A stretch of DNA of 15,366 nt from Caldilineaceae bacterium. GTDB taxonomy: Bacteria > Chloroflexota > Anaerolineae > Caldilineales > Caldilineaceae. The notes under the pieces are model-generated. The model made no database searches and was not told the origin of the DNA. It saw nothing but the letters and a program-made list of their open reading frames with translations. The position numbers and the translations under genes were made by a program. The DNA lies in the NCBI GenBank assembly GCA_028819675.1, contig JAPPKT010000658.1, positions 1-15,366 on the forward strand. Reading direction: 5' to 3'. Positions 14,015 through 15,366 of this stretch are shown in pieces. The stretch's first letter is position 1. The number at the start of each line of letters is the position of its first letter.

Positions 14015-15366
14015 TTATTCATTCGATTCAGGCTGTCTGGCGGGCACGCCGTATACGAGCGTGTCTTCGTCGACGTCCCGCGTTACGACGGAGCCGGCGC
14101 CGGTGCGGGCGCGGGCGCCGAGGGTAACGGGGGCAACCAGGAGCGTATCGCTGCCGAGGAAGACGTCATCGCCGAGAACTGTGCGGTTTTTTGAGACGCC
14201 GTCGAAGTTACAGGTGATGGTGCCGGCGCCGACATTTACGTTTTCGCCAACGGTGGCATCGCCAATGTAGCTGAAATGACCCATTTTGACGCCTTTGCCG
14301 AGGCGGCTGTTCTTCACTTCGCCGAAGTTCCCCATATGTACGTCTTCGCCAAGATGGGCGCCGGGCCGCAGATGGCCGAAGGGGCCGACTTCGCTGCCCC
14401 GGTCCATTCTGGCCTGCTCGATGACGCTGTACTCGACGCGGCAGGCATCCCCGATTGCACTGTCGACGATGCGGCTGTTCGGTCCGATGCAGCAGCCGGC
14501 GCCGACAGAGGTGGCGCCCTGCAGGTGGGTGCCGGGAAGGATGGTCGAGTCCTGGCCGATGGTTACGCTGGCGTCGATATAGGTGGATGCGGGATCGACG
14601 ATGGTCACGCCGGCGAGCATGTGTTCGGTGTTGATGCGCCGGCGCAGGGCGTGTGCGGCGACGGCCATCTGGCTGCGGTCGTTGATGCCGAGTGTTTCTT
14701 CCGGCGCGGCTGCGACGGTCTCGACGTTCCGGCCCTGTTCGACAGCGATTGCGAGCATATCGGTCAGATAGAGTTCGCCGCTGGCGCTGGGCGTCAGGAG
14801 GGAGATGTTCTCCCAGAGCCACTGGGCGTTGAAGCAGTAGACACCGGGGTTGAGCTCGCGAATCGCGAGCTGTTCGGGGGTGCAGTCGACCTCTTCGACG
14901 ATTGCGCGGACGGAGCCGTTCGGGTTGCGGACGATGCGACCGAACCCCTGGGCATCTGTACGCTCGACCGTCAGGAGGGAGAGTGCTGCTGGCCGGTTCT
15001 GCCGATGTGCGCTGCCGGCGCGAAGCTGGGTCAACCGTTTGAGCGTTTCGGGCCGCAGAAGTGGCATATCGGCGTAGAGGACGAGGACCCGGTCGGCGCG
15101 TTGATAGAGGCGTTCTTTTGCCTGCATCAGGGCATGTCCTGTGCCGAGGAGCTCCTTCTGCACGCTGTAGTCGACGCGCTCGCCGAGGTAGTCCTGCACC
15201 TGTTTTCTTGCATGGCCGACGACAACAACCGGCCGCAGATCGGAGAGCCCTTCCACCGCGCGCAGAGACCACTCGATCAGAGGCCGTCCGGCCAGAGGAT
15301 GCAGGGATTTGGGCAGGGTCGATTTCATGCGGGTGCCGTGCCCGGCAGCCAGGATGACGGCGGCAA
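14015..15366 (-). CDS. glmU: Bifunctional GlmU, 5' end beyond the window
   Basis: This cytoplasmic enzyme makes UDP-GlcNAc in two steps: acetylation of glucosamine-1-phosphate (C-terminal domain), then uridylyl transfer (N-terminal domain). The reading frame stays open to the window edge. The bases 15329-15366 encode AAVILAAGHGTR, the nucleotide-binding motif, so the ATG at 15328 is internal and only a few N-terminal residues are missing (449 seen; the family is about 455-460). Also visible are LPKSLHPLAG, LGTGHALMQA, the metal-site motif YADMPLL and GFGRIVRN. The left-handed beta-helix acetyltransferase part has GPFGHLRPG, GNFGEVKNSRLGKG, GHFSYIGD, NVNVGAGTITCNFDG and GDDVFLGSDT. The Arg, Lys, His, Tyr and Asn residues matching E. 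coli R333, K351, H363, Y366 and N377 are present. A Tyr-to-Phe change in TCNFDG and Val-to-Gly in GNFGEV are mild departures. It ends without a long tail. Confidence 0.96.
   Translation of the reverse strand, partial: AAVILAAGHGTRMKSTLPKSLHPLAGRPLIEWSLRAVEGLSDLRPVVVVGHARKQVQDYLGERVDYSVQKELLGTGHALMQAKERLYQRADRVLVLYADMPLLRPETLKRLTQLRAGSAHRQNRPAALSLLTVERTDAQGFGRIVRNPNGSVRAIVEEVDCTPEQLAIRELNPGVYCFNAQWLWENISLLTPSASGELYLTDMLAIAVEQGRNVETVAAAPEETLGINDRSQMAVAAHALRRRINTEHMLAGVTIVDPASTYIDASVTIGQDSTILPGTHLQGATSVGAGCCIGPNSRIVDSAIGDACRVEYSVIEQARMDRGSEVGPFGHLRPGAHLGEDVHMGNFGEVKNSRLGKGVKMGHFSYIGDATVGENVNVGAGTITCNFDGVSKNRTVLGDDVFLGSDTLLVAPVTLGARARTGAGSVVTRDVDEDTLVYGVPARQPESNE

Noticed and set aside
15326..15328. 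ATG at 15328 as the glmU start
   Set aside because: The frame upstream encodes AAVILAAGHGTR, the conserved nucleotide-binding motif, so the true start is past the window edge.

Overview
The window looks like a chromosomal segment of a GC-rich bacterium (roughly 60% GC, judged by eye). The best guess is a member of the Chloroflexota, near Caldilineae/Anaerolineae. This is inferred from protein style: a Tat-exported lipoprotein binding protein with an Ala/Pro/Glu linker, a Thr/Pro/Ala-rich lipoprotein carrying a discoidin-like plus sugar-dehydrogenase-like architecture, and dpp/opp-type transporter operons. No rRNA, tRNA, CRISPR array, insertion sequence or phage gene was seen. Taxonomy is an inference.

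Plus strand, 1-10034: about 790 bases without a convincing gene lead into a five-gene ABC importer operon of the peptide/nickel/oligosaccharide (Dpp/Opp) type. The order is permease, permease with an enlarged extracytoplasmic loop, ATPase, ATPase, and a Tat-lipoprotein solute-binding protein placed last. A candidate promoter with perfect TTGACA and a 12-bp palindrome lie upstream. A strong hairpin with a TTCG loop follows the binding protein, and directly after it comes a 915-residue protein of no named family. Its layout (N-terminal beta/jelly-roll-like part, central helical part, C-terminal beta part) resembles toroid-type carbohydrate-active enzymes. The simplest reading is that the importer brings in a glycan fragment or glycoside and the 915-residue cytoplasmic protein acts on it, but the substrate is unknown.

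Minus strand, 15366-10164: four genes converge on the first block. They are glmU (5' end cut off by the window edge), a CNNM/CorC-HlyC family membrane protein with CBS domains, cdd (cytidine deaminase), and after a 204-base gap a lipoprotein with a discoidin-like domain fused to a glucose/sorbosone-dehydrogenase beta-propeller. The corC-like gene and cdd are probably co-transcribed. A hairpin suited to termination lies between the two convergent blocks.

The most promising novelty is the 915-residue protein coupled to its importer. Secondary points are a possible CTG-initiated longer form of the binding protein behind a Shine-Dalgarno sequence fully complementary to the 16S rRNA tail, the loop insertion in the second permease, and the discoidin-propeller fusion.
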